64,000 nt of DNA from CAYQUC01 sp964420605 (GTDB lineage: Bacteria > Pseudomonadota > Gammaproteobacteria > UBA6429 > Thiohalophilaceae): the NCBI GenBank assembly GCA_964420605.1, contig CAYQUC010000003.1:33919-97918 (forward strand). Direction: 5' to 3'. Under the pieces are notes generated by a model that did no database searches, was not told the DNA's origin, and saw nothing but the letters and a program-made list of their open reading frames with translations. Numbering within the stretch: position 1 is the first letter of the stretch; each line of letters starts with the position of its first letter. Shown in pieces: positions 50,393 to 60,125 of this stretch. Both the position numbers and the translations under genes were made by a program.

Positions 50393-53300
50393 TTAACGCC
50401 ACTGCCGCCATTGCTGGATTATCGGAAAATACAACGCCATAATAACGTCTCGATTGTCGAGTAATTTCATTGCTTGCGCGTAGCGTTGTAATTGTGGTTC
50501 GTAGCGTTGTTGTTCGTTATCCAAAAATTGTTCCAAACCACCGCCCTGATGCCCCCCTGTTTTATAATCAATGACCCAACGTGTATCTTGATCATCAATA
50601 AAGGTACGATCAATTATCATGTGACGCACTTCATTATCAATAACGGCTGTAATTTTATATTCAGATTGCGCATCACGGTGTTCGTTAGATAAAATCCACC
50701 GACCGCGCGAATCATCAAATGTATTTTTAACCGAGGTTAACACCCGTTGGATCGCCGGTTCTAGTTGTTCGTCAACGACACCAAGACGACGAAGCATAAT
50801 TTCACTGCTATCGGTAATTTTAGTGGATTCAATTGTTAGGTCCAGTAAGGCAATGTCGTTATTCGAATATTGTTCAAGCAAACGATGTACTACTGAACCA
50901 ATGTGTAGTGCGGTTTCACTTGCCCAGTCGAATTCTAATACCAATTCTTCGGTTTCAAGCTCCGAATTGGGTTGTGTAATAATAATATCGGGTGGTGGTT
51001 GTGGACACTGCCAGTCTGTCATTAAACGCAAACGAGAAACAGACATAAACTGAATGTGTTTTTCACTTTTATCTTCACTATCATTATCTAGCGACTCTTT
51101 GTTATTTGACTTTTGACGCTGATGATCATCAATGTAGTAATGTTTGGCAATAGGCCATAGTTGAGCTAACAAACTACTACCGGCTGGTTCGGCCATTCTA
51201 CCATCACTTTTAACATTAACGTGCCCTAGTAAATGCAAGTTTTTCTTGGCTCGAGTCACCGCCACATACAATAAACGCCCGACTTCATATGCTATTTTTT
51301 CTTGTTCTAGATATTTTAAATATTCTGTGGTTTTGTTGCTTTTATCCCATGCGGTTTTAATTGGCCCAAAAACTAACTCTGGAACTCCACTTTGGCTAGT
51401 GCGTTCACACCAATATAATAATTGCGATTTATCACTCGCTGATATTTTACCAATACCCGGAATAATAACTGTTTCAAATTCCAAACCTTTGGACTTATGA
51501 ATAGTCATTAACTGCAACTGGTCACTAGCCTTAAGATCGGCTAAAGCAAATAATTTTTTACAGTGTTTTTCTAATGAGTCCGAATCTAATAATTCTGTTT
51601 TAGAATCCAGCGATTCTAATAATTGAAAATACACCTCTGCATCCGCTAATTTGGTATCCGATGAACAACATGCCGGTCCACCTAATGCTAGCCAAACACC
51701 TTCAGTCCAGGAACGAAGGTTTTTTCGTTGACTGTTTTCAAGGGCAAATTCGAGCAACGGTAACACTCGCTGCAAGCGCTGTTGCCCATCTTCACTCAAT
51801 TGTTTAACTAATGATGCATTATTTAAGCATTCATAAACGGTTCGACTAGAATACTCCGACATGAGTAGATGGATATCATTCAGTCTTAAACCAATAAATG
51901 GTGAACGTAATAACGCCAACCACGAAATACGGTCAGCCAAGTGTAATAACGCTTTGGTTAATGATAATAAATCTTGAATCACCGGTTGCGAATTTAACAA
52001 ATCAATTTCAACAGCTTGATAGGAAATCTGCTGCTGATTTAATAATGATACAATTTCAGATAAATGCGATTTATTACGGCACAGCACGGCTATTCGGTCT
52101 GCCGGATTCGTTTGCTGTTGTTGTAAAATTAAAGAAATAACCAATTCGGCTTCGTGTGTATCATCGCGATTATACAGCGGGTGTAACTGCACAGCACTAT
52201 TACCAAGCTCCTGCTTAAAGGCATCAAACTCAGTGTAACTTACAGCGCCGGATGTTTTGTCATTGACTTTTGGAAATATTGTTGGAAAATTGTGATTAAC
52301 CCAATCAATAATTGGTTTTTGAGAACGAAAATTCACAGTTAAATTTAAAGGTTCTAGTGCTACGTCGCCAACACCATTATTCCATGCTTGAATAAACAAT
52401 CCAACTTCGGCTTCGCGAAACCGATAAATGGACTGCATCGGATCACCTACCAAAAACAAAGTACGACCATCATCTTGTTGCCAACCACTGGTCAACTGAA
52501 TAAATAAGTCAAATTGATTTTGTGAGGTATCTTGAAACTCATCAACTAATAAATGTTTTAACTGATAATCCATCCGTAATGATAAATCGGTGGGTAGTTC
52601 ACTATCACCCAACGCCCGTTTTGCAGCCAATAACATTTCAATAAAATCTACCTGACCATGATTACTAAAAACACGACGAAGTTGCGCGGCTGAAAATAAT
52701 AAGATTTTAAACAGTGATTCGAGTATTTGCCACTCATTGTCTGAATAGTTAAAGTTTGGTAAAAGACGAAGAAATGCTAAGCGTTGTTCAAACACAGGCT
52801 CATTAAACATCTCGTCTAATAAATCTTGAATTTTTTTCTTTTGAACCTTAAACACAATTTTTTGTTCTGCATCTTCAGCATCAGTCACTGCCAGAAAACC
52901 TATTTTTTTATTGACACCTTTAGGTTTACGCCAGTTATTATCATTTGTTAATAACAATTCGGCAATACCAAGCCACTGAGGCAAAAACTCAATTAATGGT
53001 TCAGGTAATTTCTGCAACTCAAGACAGTCTTTAATTGCTGAATCATTTGGTGCAAATTCGGCTGCAAACCGAATTAATTCGGGTAATTGTTTTTTTATAA
53101 TATCAGGAACACAATGCTGCAAACTCACTAAGGCATCTTCGACAATACGGTATAACACAGGTTCTATTTCATCACGTCGTAATTGAGGATTTTTTAAATC
53201 AGCTACATGACGTAACCATTGATCGCGCCTAGCCAACATAGCTGCAATTAATTCTTGCACCTTGTCCATACGATTATCCTGATGCTCTAGCAAATTTACT

Positions 53301-53836
53301 AAAGCTTCTGATGCCCATTTAAAATCAGTGTCGGTTGATTCCAGATACGTTAAGGTTTCTAGTGCCGCTTCACTGTATAAATGACTCGCATCATCAATAA
53401 TTCCCGGGATAGCACCAAATTCAGATAATAATGGTAGTTGCCGAGCAAGTTCAGTACACAGTGAATCAATTGTTTGTACCCGTAACCGACCAGTATGTTC
53501 CAATAAATTCCAATTATTTTTTGAATCCTGTCGCAGTGCAGCACGAGCCAGATGCCAGTTTTTTTTCTCATATTCGTCTTCTGGTTCAGTCTCGGTGGTT
53601 GATGCAAAATTTAAAGCAGCTAAAATTCGATCACGCATTTCACCGGCGGCCTTACGCGTAAACGTAATTGCAATAATTTCTTCAGGCTTATTAATAATTG
53701 ATAATAATTTTAAATAGCGTTGCGTTAATAACCCTGTTTTACCCGAACCTGCTGGAGCTTGTACAATGAATGAAACATCAGCTTGTAAGGCCCGATCGCG
53801 AGCAACACTATCGGCTGGTTGTATCAAACTGGTCAT
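50393..53836 (-). CDS. AddA-like helicase-nuclease, UvrD superfamily
   Basis: A 1147-residue helicase-nuclease of the AddA/RecB type, part of double-strand break repair. Helicase motifs are APAGSGKTGLLTQRYLKL (Walker A), ITFTRKAAGEMRDR, LLVDEFQDTSQNQ (Walker B), VGDPMQSIYRFREAEVG, MTIHKSKGLEFETV and VAVTRAKKNL. The C-terminal nuclease domain has WVIDYKTGG and an upstream HRLLEQY-type stretch. Its ATG abuts the stop of the AddB-like gene, so the two are translated together. The gene symbol addA is the likely name, but variants differ, so I leave it open. Confidence 0.92.
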   Translation of the reverse strand: MTSLIQPADSVARDRALQADVSFIVQAPAGSGKTGLLTQRYLKLLSIINKPEEIIAITFTRKAAGEMRDRILAALNFASTTETEPEDEYEKKNWHLARAALRQDSKNNWNLLEHTGRLRVQTIDSLCTELARQLPLLSEFGAIPGIIDDASHLYSEAALETLTYLESTDTDFKWASEALVNLLEHQDNRMDKVQELIAAMLARRDQWLRHVADLKNPQLRRDEIEPVLYRIVEDALVSLQHCVPDIIKKQLPELIRFAAEFAPNDSAIKDCLELQKLPEPLIEFLPQWLGIAELLLTNDNNWRKPKGVNKKIGFLAVTDAEDAEQKIVFKVQKKKIQDLLDEMFNEPVFEQRLAFLRLLPNFNYSDNEWQILESLFKILLFSAAQLRRVFSNHGQVDFIEMLLAAKRALGDSELPTDLSLRMDYQLKHLLVDEFQDTSQNQFDLFIQLTSGWQQDDGRTLFLVGDPMQSIYRFREAEVGLFIQAWNNGVGDVALEPLNLTVNFRSQKPIIDWVNHNFPTIFPKVNDKTSGAVSYTEFDAFKQELGNSAVQLHPLYNRDDTHEAELVISLILQQQQTNPADRIAVLCRNKSHLSEIVSLLNQQQISYQAVEIDLLNSQPVIQDLLSLTKALLHLADRISWLALLRSPFIGLRLNDIHLLMSEYSSRTVYECLNNASLVKQLSEDGQQRLQRVLPLLEFALENSQRKNLRSWTEGVWLALGGPACCSSDTKLADAEVYFQLLESLDSKTELLDSDSLEKHCKKLFALADLKASDQLQLMTIHKSKGLEFETVIIPGIGKISASDKSQLLYWCERTSQSGVPELVFGPIKTAWDKSNKTTEYLKYLEQEKIAYEVGRLLYVAVTRAKKNLHLLGHVNVKSDGRMAEPAGSSLLAQLWPIAKHYYIDDHQRQKSNNKESLDNDSEDKSEKHIQFMSVSRLRLMTDWQCPQPPPDIIITQPNSELETEELVLEFDWASETALHIGSVVHRLLEQYSNNDIALLDLTIESTKITDSSEIMLRRLGVVDEQLEPAIQRVLTSVKNTFDDSRGRWILSNEHRDAQSEYKITAVIDNEVRHMIIDRTFIDDQDTRWVIDYKTGGHQGGGLEQFLDNEQQRYEPQLQRYAQAMKLLDNRDVIMALYFPIIQQWRQWR

Positions 53837-56587
53837 TTAATCTTCACCTTGCAAGTCAGCATTACGGTTCGAACCATTGTGTTCAATTAATTCATTAATG
53901 CGACATAACGGTGATAACTCACAATATAATTTTCGACAGGTAGCCAAACCATCTTTTGGATCAACGTCAATATGAGCTTGTAAAAAATTATTAGCTAAAG
54001 TATTGAGCACTGTTTTCCAATCGGTTAATACTTGCGGCCAATGATCACTGGCATCTTTTAACGCGCCTTTACGTTTTGGGGGTAAATCTGGAATTAAACC
54101 AGCTTGTTCAACCACGCCATTAAATTTTACTTCACCGGTTTTAATTTGAGCAAATAACACCGCAGATAATTCATCACCAGATGCCATACTGTAGAGCGGT
54201 AATTGCGGATCATTTGGTCGTTCACCAAACCAGTCAGTTGCTGAAACCAGTCCGGTTTTATAATCAATTACCATTTTATCGCCATTCTCTAGCTCATCAA
54301 CCCGATCAATAAATAAGTGTGCATTAATACCATTAATATCGATATTTAATTCGCGCTCGGTATCAACAACTTTAAACGGCGCACGCTGCAATTCTAACTC
54401 TAACCAGTACAACATTAATTTTAATAAGCGTTGTTTCTCAATACGAGTGAAACAGTCGTTAAAAGTGTCTGGAGACTTTAGCGTCATTTCTGCGATGGCT
54501 TTTTCGATACAATCATTAATGATTAATTCAAGTTCATTAGGTGATCTTGACTTTAGCTGTTGTTGATCGGTAATGACGTTCCAAAATAATTCTAAAACAG
54601 CATGTAGCAAACTACCGCGTTTCATTGCATCGAGTCCAGGTTGAGACTGTCGCATGGGTTTTGCGTGTAAGCGGTTTTCGACAAAAGCCCGAAATGGACA
54701 CAATGATTGATTTTTAAAAATAGAACTACCACCCGATACTTTTTCAACACTCACCGCAACAGCAACATCGTCAGTTAGCTTCTCCAGTTCAGCCTGTTGT
54801 TTAATTTGTTGCTGCCATGAAACTGGAAACTCAATAGCTAAATCCGACAAATTCGATTGAGGATAATGTCCAATTAATGGACTAACGCGTAATTCTTGTG
54901 TGCCATTTTTGGCCGGATAACTAAACACAACATTCGCAGCAGATAACTCCAAACGTTTTGTTATTTTTTTTGCAATAACTAACTCGCGCTCCCAACTAGC
55001 ATGAGGCAAACCGAATTGTTTTTGTAAGTGCATGGGGATAAATGGGTTGGGTCGTGGTACCACAGGCCAAACTTCACCGTGTAAATTCATAACCCACAAA
55101 TAATCAAATTCCAGTCCAATGCTTTCATACAAACCTAAAATTTGAATCGGTGCTGACTTCGACTGAATCTGAAATATTTTATCAGATGCCAAACGCAACA
55201 AACATGTCACCGCTTGTTCAAATGTCATTTTATCCGTGACAGTTTGCAAACTAGCAAAGCTCTGCAACAGTGCTTTCCAAGCTTCAATCGTTTGATATTC
55301 TTCACTTGAAATGGATCGGCCGGCACTCCAACCAGCAGCAATCAACCAACTGGTCAGCCATTCGGTCCATTGCTGACTACCGGCTTTAGACAAACAAGAT
55401 TTTTTCAATTTAATGAGATTCTTACTTATATTGACTATTTCGGGACAATAAAAACTAGCGTGTTGTTGACCACTATAATAATGCAAGGTCTGTAGTGACA
55501 CTAACGGTTCACCCAATTCACGTAGCTGTCGATCCAATAAGGCCCTTTGATTGTGTTCATCACTCGCACCGGCGATATGCGGCGAACGCAATAAACTACT
55601 TACCATTTCAATACTGGGTTTACCACGAACAAGGCTAAGCAATTGAAATGCCACTTTGATGATTGAATATTCAACCAAAGGTAAGCCCATTGAAATATCC
55701 CATGGCAATGCCGGTACCATTGTTACTTCGCTTGTACTGGCGTTAACAGGCATTATTTGCATGGCGCTACTCGTCGGTAATAACACCCGTTCTAATGTAT
55801 TGAGTAATATTGGACGAATCGAACTAATATCAGGTGCAACCAAGGCAATACGATTGGAAGTATTATCTTCTAATAATTTTTTAGCCCAACACGAAAAATT
55901 ATATATCTCGTCACGAATATCATTACATTGCAAACGAACAACAAACTGTCCTTTAGTTTCTTGTCGTAACCAGCGAACATCACACGCCCCTGATTTTAAT
56001 TTCTCAAACAAACATTGCAGTTGTGGATTAAGCTCGTCAAAGCCTAATAATAAAATTTCGCGACTACTATTTAACGTGGAATAAAAATCTAAAGAAGCCA
56101 ACTGTGCCGTGACAATCCAGTTGTTATTAATGCAACTAGTTTCAAATTCTGATGCCCAAAAATGAAAAGCTTTAGCGTCATCGCTATTTTGGTAATCAGT
56201 GTCATCATGGCTTAATTTCCAATTTTGTAATAATCTCCAGGCATCACTAACTGACTTTGCGGTAGCACTAATCCGTAGTAAGCCATTGCCATAAGAACTT
56301 TGTTTTATAATACTTTCCCAGGCTTGATATTCTTGTTCATGACTGAGTAATATCGTATCAGATGATACCAAACCGCTGAGCATTGCGGATTCCCAACTTT
56401 GGATCAACCAATTATTTATCGGGATAATATCGGGACTTGGCCATACTGTTTTTTTGTTGGCTAAACAAAAGTGATCATATTGATCAATCAGAGTATTAGC
56501 TAAACGGTTGTTACCAGTCAACACCAAAGCACCTCGAGTAAGCGCTTGTAAAATTTCGTGTTGATTCGTTAATTGTTCTGTCAGCAT
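53837..56587 (-). CDS. AddB-like PD-(D/E)XK nuclease subunit
   Basis: A 916-residue protein, the usual partner of the AddA-like helicase. The N-terminal part has degenerate helicase features (GALVLTGNNRLANTLIDQY without a perfect Walker A). The C-terminal nuclease shows MVIDYKTGLVSATDWFG with the D-x-K catalytic pattern and an upstream HAVLELFW. Cysteines in SLCPFRAF and in CRKLYCELSPLC near the C-terminus resemble the iron-sulfur cluster that staples AddB nuclease domains. It corresponds to the 'probable DNA repair protein' version found in several gammaproteobacteria that lack RecBCD. Promoter lies in the 514-nt gap upstream. Confidence 0.9.
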   Translation of the reverse strand: MLTEQLTNQHEILQALTRGALVLTGNNRLANTLIDQYDHFCLANKKTVWPSPDIIPINNWLIQSWESAMLSGLVSSDTILLSHEQEYQAWESIIKQSSYGNGLLRISATAKSVSDAWRLLQNWKLSHDDTDYQNSDDAKAFHFWASEFETSCINNNWIVTAQLASLDFYSTLNSSREILLLGFDELNPQLQCLFEKLKSGACDVRWLRQETKGQFVVRLQCNDIRDEIYNFSCWAKKLLEDNTSNRIALVAPDISSIRPILLNTLERVLLPTSSAMQIMPVNASTSEVTMVPALPWDISMGLPLVEYSIIKVAFQLLSLVRGKPSIEMVSSLLRSPHIAGASDEHNQRALLDRQLRELGEPLVSLQTLHYYSGQQHASFYCPEIVNISKNLIKLKKSCLSKAGSQQWTEWLTSWLIAAGWSAGRSISSEEYQTIEAWKALLQSFASLQTVTDKMTFEQAVTCLLRLASDKIFQIQSKSAPIQILGLYESIGLEFDYLWVMNLHGEVWPVVPRPNPFIPMHLQKQFGLPHASWERELVIAKKITKRLELSAANVVFSYPAKNGTQELRVSPLIGHYPQSNLSDLAIEFPVSWQQQIKQQAELEKLTDDVAVAVSVEKVSGGSSIFKNQSLCPFRAFVENRLHAKPMRQSQPGLDAMKRGSLLHAVLELFWNVITDQQQLKSRSPNELELIINDCIEKAIAEMTLKSPDTFNDCFTRIEKQRLLKLMLYWLELELQRAPFKVVDTERELNIDINGINAHLFIDRVDELENGDKMVIDYKTGLVSATDWFGERPNDPQLPLYSMASGDELSAVLFAQIKTGEVKFNGVVEQAGLIPDLPPKRKGALKDASDHWPQVLTDWKTVLNTLANNFLQAHIDVDPKDGLATCRKLYCELSPLCRINELIEHNGSNRNADLQGED

Positions 56588-56782
56588 TATTGATTATTGT
56601 TAGTTGGATAAATAGGTAGTAAACATAAATACCATCTTACTCCGAAGATGATTAATTATACCTTGTTATTCTATCGATACTAAATTATTTACTCAATATT
56701 TGTTATGCGCAGTTTAAATCAAGCATTAAACTGGCCATAAAAATCACCTATCAGTTGCTGATAAGAACAGATAGTTCTCGGA

Positions 56783-56999
56783 TTATGTTTGCTCAAGAAT
56801 CGACTTAATTAAATTGTCTAATTCACTTATCTTGAATGGTTTTCTAAGAGCCACAAGTCACAGCCAGTTAAAAAGGAATTTTCTAAATATAAATTTGTTT
56901 TATCCACACCAACACCAGAAATAATAATGACCTTTATGTTCAAATTTAATTTTTTCGTCAATATTTGGATAGCAAGCTGATTATTTGAATAGTATAGTT
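56783..56999 (-). pseudogene. Response-regulator receiver-domain remnant, frameshifted
   Basis: On the minus strand the second half of a receiver domain can be read. From about 56999 one frame gives QLAIQILTKKLNLNIKV then IIISGVGVDKTN (the beta-4 strand with Ser) down to GCDL. After a one-base shift at about 56853, a second frame gives VALRKPFKISELDNLI to a stop at 56783, with the conserved Lys-Pro-Phe of beta-5. The first half with the phosphorylated aspartate is missing, and stops occur upstream. It fills most of the 514-nt gap 56588-57101, which also must contain the promoters of addB-like and pirin genes. Confidence 0.75.
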
Positions 57000-57101
57000 A
57001 TTTTATACAGTTTTAGTATATCATTGTAAAAAATGTTACAAACCACAATCGATTCCACTAGAATTAAAGAATATTGAAATGATGTACAGGATGATACCGA
57101 T

Positions 57102-57836
57102 ATGACTGCAACTTTTGAAGTTCGTCAAGCAAAACAAACAATGGAAGGTGATGGCGTTACTGTGCAACGGTTAATGCCAGTTCAGGGGTTTATGAATTTT
57201 GACCCTTTTGCGCTATGGGATCATTTTACTATACAGCCAGACAATGGATTTCCAGATCACCCGCATCGCGGTTTTGAAGCCATAACCTACCTATTTTCAG
57301 GCTCAATGAATCATACTGATAATCTAGGTAATTCATCGACCGTTACCACTGATGGCGCACAACGCTTTACCGCTGGCAGTGGTCTGATACATTCTGAAAT
57401 GCCAGCCTCACAAGGTGAAACCACCGGTATACAGCTATGGATAAACCTACCAAAGCGCTTAAAATCCATTGCGCCGGAGTATCAACAAGTCGATGCTGCT
57501 GATATTCCAGAAGCAAAATTTGAACACGGCGTGGTGCGCTTTATCGTAGGGCAACACTCACCTCTAACACTGCAAACTGCAGTTGAATATCGTGATATTC
57601 AATTTAACAGTAATGGCGACTATGGGACTGACATACCAGATACGTATCAAGGTTTTGTTTATATAGCAGCAGGTCAAGTCACGATTCAAAATAACACTCT
57701 CAATACCGGTGCTGCTTTAATGATATCTAAAACAGACAGTTTAACCATAACCGGTTCGAGTGGTGCACGCGTTATGTTATGTATTGGCCTAGCTCATGGC
57801 GAGAAAATGAAACAACATGGCCCCTATGTAGATTAA
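57102..57836 (+). CDS. Pirin-family cupin protein
   Basis: A 244-residue two-cupin pirin (YhhW-like). The metal-binding N-terminal cupin has FPDHPHRGFEAITYL and GLIHSEMP, with two His in HPHR, then His and Glu. Also typical are GIQLWINLPKRLK and the C-terminal cupin GFVYIAAGQV. Bacterial pirins may act as quercetin dioxygenases or redox-sensing regulators. It has its own promoter region next to the receiver remnant. Length agrees with YhhW (231) within normal variation. Confidence 0.93.
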   Translation: MTATFEVRQAKQTMEGDGVTVQRLMPVQGFMNFDPFALWDHFTIQPDNGFPDHPHRGFEAITYLFSGSMNHTDNLGNSSTVTTDGAQRFTAGSGLIHSEMPASQGETTGIQLWINLPKRLKSIAPEYQQVDAADIPEAKFEHGVVRFIVGQHSPLTLQTAVEYRDIQFNSNGDYGTDIPDTYQGFVYIAAGQVTIQNNTLNTGAALMISKTDSLTITGSSGARVMLCIGLAHGEKMKQHGPYVD

Positions 57837-57931
57837 CGTCAATACTATTCAATATTAAGGCTTAACTAAAAAAAACTTAATAACTTAAACCATAATTAGA
57901 ATCATACTAATAATTATTAGATAGCACGACC

Positions 57932-58156
57932 TTAAAAATTTCTCTGCCATTTAATATTATAAGCTTTACGCCGTCTCTTGCAATTATCCAACACGGTTTG
58001 TCGTTGTTCATCATTTGCTGAACCCCACTGTGTTATTTCATCAAGAGAACGGAAACAACCCAGACAATTATCATCTTCATTCAAACAACAATTACGGGTA
58101 CAGGGTGATTCTATCGTTGCTATGGGATTTTTCAAAATTTCCTTTATATCCGACAT
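57932..58156 (-). CDS. DUF1289 protein
   Basis: A 74-residue protein with the DUF1289 pattern: SPCTRNCCLNEDDNCLGC, then R-S-L-D-E-I-T-QW and a C-terminal CKRRR. The four or five cysteines suggest a small metal or iron-sulfur site. It is convergent with the pirin gene and divergent from the MipA-like gene. Its function is unknown. Confidence 0.88.
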   Translation of the reverse strand: MSDIKEILKNPIATIESPCTRNCCLNEDDNCLGCFRSLDEITQWGSANDEQRQTVLDNCKRRRKAYNIKWQRNF

Positions 58157-58277
58157 TAGTTTCTCGTTAGCTTATCCCTAGCATGTTATCTGATATTTTC
58201 ATCTTTTAGGCCAACCGTAAAATAATGCCATCAGACTATATAGATTACTGGTTCACAATTTAATTATAGCAATCAAA

Positions 58278-58300
58278 AAGTTATAAAAATGTTATAACTT
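58278..58300. promoter_or_regulatory. Perfect inverted repeat before the MipA-like gene
   Basis: Arms AAGTTATAA and TTATAACTT (9 nt each) with a 5-nt centre, 83 nt upstream of the MipA-like start at 58383. Size and position suit an operator. The regulator is not known and no regulator gene is adjacent. Confidence 0.5.
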
Positions 58301-58382
58301 AATATTTAAAATCATTAATATAATATGTAGCTATTATATAACCTTATTTTGATTACTTAATTACTTTTTACAGGACAAACCC

Positions 58383-59171
58383 ATGCGTTTTATCAGTTTA
58401 TTAACTATCGGTTTAGTCACCAGTATGTCTAACCAAGCCATTGCGGCACCAGTACCAATTGACTCCTCAGTATTCGATAGGAATACCATATCCGATACAA
58501 AATACGGTATAGGCGTTACCTTCTCAGTAGCGCAACGTCCATTTATTGGGGTTGACAATCAGCTCACATCATTACCGTATTTATCTTTTAGATATAAAGA
58601 TCTGTATATTGAAGGCACGGATGTTGGATTTAAACTTGTTGATAAAGAACAATACAGTTTGGATATTTTAATAACACCGAGATATTACGAAACACAAGCC
58701 TCGTTTGCTAATAATGGTGAACTCGACAGCATAGATAAAACCAAACAAACTTTTTTTGCTGGCTTATCAGCACAATATCGTTCTAATTATGCAATTTATA
58801 CCGTGCAACTATTGAAAGATATCAAAGAAAGTAACGGTACTGAATTTGTAGCAACTATCAGTAAATCATTTAAGACTAGCAACAGTCTAAGTCTGTCTCC
58901 AGCACTTGGTGTTACATGGCAAGATGAAAACCTAGTTGATCATTTCTATGGTGTTCAAGAAAATGAAGTGATAACAAATCGTCCATTATATAAAGCTCAA
59001 TCCAGCCTAAATTATTACGCATCATTTACCACAGTCTGGAACATGAGTAAACAAGTACAATTAATTGCGCAATTAAAATATGAAAAATTGGGAACGGCAA
59101 TTACTCGTAGTCCAATCGTTAATGAAACGGCAATTACAAGCTATGTGCTTGGAACGATTTACCGATTTTAG
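58383..59171 (+). CDS. MipA/OmpV-family outer-membrane protein
   Basis: A 262-residue outer-membrane protein with a signal peptide (about 1-21, AIAA). The mature part shows the MipA/OmpV features: YGIGVTFSVAQRPFIGVDNQ, LPYLSFRYKDLYIEG, and a C-terminal YRF ending typical for barrel insertion. MipA proteins scaffold peptidoglycan enzymes; OmpV relatives are porins or adhesins. A ribosome site (AGGA) lies 8 nt before ATG. A repeat copy starts 9 nt after its stop. Confidence 0.87.
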   Translation: MRFISLLTIGLVTSMSNQAIAAPVPIDSSVFDRNTISDTKYGIGVTFSVAQRPFIGVDNQLTSLPYLSFRYKDLYIEGTDVGFKLVDKEQYSLDILITPRYYETQASFANNGELDSIDKTKQTFFAGLSAQYRSNYAIYTVQLLKDIKESNGTEFVATISKSFKTSNSLSLSPALGVTWQDENLVDHFYGVQENEVITNRPLYKAQSSLNYYASFTTVWNMSKQVQLIAQLKYEKLGTAITRSPIVNETAITSYVLGTIYRF

Positions 59172-59179
59172 TTTTACGA

Positions 59180-59249
59180 ACAGTACACTTGAAAAGGAAA
59201 CTTATAAAATGAGTTCCAACTTAGCATCCCAACTTGGAAATCGGGGTAG
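59180..59249. repeat. Dispersed noncoding repeat, copy B (inverted)
   Basis: The 70 nt are the reverse complement of the core at 9427-9496 with about 10 mismatches. It begins 9 nt after the MipA-like stop. An internal direct repeat (AAGTTGGGA / AAGTTGGAA on the complementary strand) is present. Confidence 0.75.
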
Positions 59250-59283
59250 TAAGTTGTTCATACTGTAACACTAATTAAATTGA

Positions 59284-59319
59284 CGGTAATCCGTAAATTA
59301 TTAATTATCAGGATTACCG
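59284..59319. terminator. Stem-loop between MipA-like and DsrE2-like genes
   Basis: Perfect 9-nt arms CGGTAATCC (59284-59292) and GGATTACCG (59311-59319) with an 18-nt AT-rich loop. It lies between convergent genes; the T-run is not long, so efficiency is uncertain. Confidence 0.6.
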
Positions 59320-59353
59320 CTACTTAATTATAACTCACTATTTATAAGTTACA

Positions 59354-59932
59354 TTACGATATAAAATACGCGGTCTTAGAATTTAATGCTACCTCGTACA
59401 TTGCAGCAACACCACAAATATCAACCGGAACTTTCCACTCATCGTCATCAAAGCCCATCATACCTAATGATGGTGAACACACTTGAAATGTCACACCGCA
59501 TTCCACTGCGAGTTCAATCTGTTCCTCTAGCGAGGACATTTGTCCCTTCATAACGTGATTAAAAAAGGTTCTACCCAAACCACCAAATGACATTTTAGAC
59601 GGTGCTAAGCTCTCACTATTAGCAGGAAGCATCAAGTTTATGAGTTTATGTGCAAATTTCTTACCTTTTAATTTTCTGCCTTTTTTAATGACCGAACAGC
59701 CCCAAAAAGTAAAGAACATGGTCACTTCCATCCCCATACCAACAGCGCCATTTGCCATAAAAAATGCAGCTACGGCTTTATCAAAATCTCCAGACAAGAC
59801 TACAATCGAAACTTTATTCTCAGGCACATTTTTTTTAACCTGTATTAATTCGTCTTCTAATGTCGCTAGACGAGCACTCAAGTCCAACTCTGAATAATCA
59901 TTTTTTTCTATAACTGCTTGCATAATTTGCAC
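59354..59932 (-). CDS. DsrE2/DrsH-like sulfur-relay protein
   Basis: A 192-residue protein of the DsrE/DsrF/DrsH-like (DsrE2) family. It carries IVVLSGDFDKAVAAFFMANGAVGMGMEV, FFTFWGCSVIKKG, KMSFGGLG and the cysteine in FQVCSPSLGMMG that relatives use to carry persulfide sulfur. Many DsrE2 proteins are membrane-associated; the hydrophobic segment FFMANGAVGMGMEVTMFF fits. They work with TusA and rhodanese in sulfur oxidation or transfer; neither gene is in the window. A MarR gene starts 193 nt away on the other strand and likely regulates it. Confidence 0.87.
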   Translation of the reverse strand: MQIMQAVIEKNDYSELDLSARLATLEDELIQVKKNVPENKVSIVVLSGDFDKAVAAFFMANGAVGMGMEVTMFFTFWGCSVIKKGRKLKGKKFAHKLINLMLPANSESLAPSKMSFGGLGRTFFNHVMKGQMSSLEEQIELAVECGVTFQVCSPSLGMMGFDDDEWKVPVDICGVAAMYEVALNSKTAYFIS

Positions 59933-60088
59933 TCCTAATAACCGGTTAATACTATTAGCTAGAATTAGTATAAATATAATTTACTAAATTCTTTTCTAAT
60001 TTCTTCGAAATAATGAGTAAAATACATTACTATTACCTTAGGAAAAATATATATGAGATACAATAATATTGAAATGTATTTTTTGATT

Positions 60089-60113
60089 GTTAGTCTAACT
60101 AACTAAATTAGTT
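60089..60113. promoter_or_regulatory. Overlapping palindromes, candidate MarR operator
   Basis: Two overlapping dyads, GTTAG-TCTAA-CTAAC (60089-60103) and AACTAA-A-TTAGTT (60101-60113), lie 12 nt upstream of the MarR start and within the divergent gap to the DsrE2-like gene. MarR proteins bind similar 15-25 nt dyads near their own start. Confidence 0.55.
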
Positions 60114-60125
60114 TTAAGGCAATAT

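Noticed and set aside
58361..58558. Minus-strand frame opposite the start of the MipA-like gene
   Set aside because: It is antisense to a well-supported outer-membrane protein gene and lacks features of its own.
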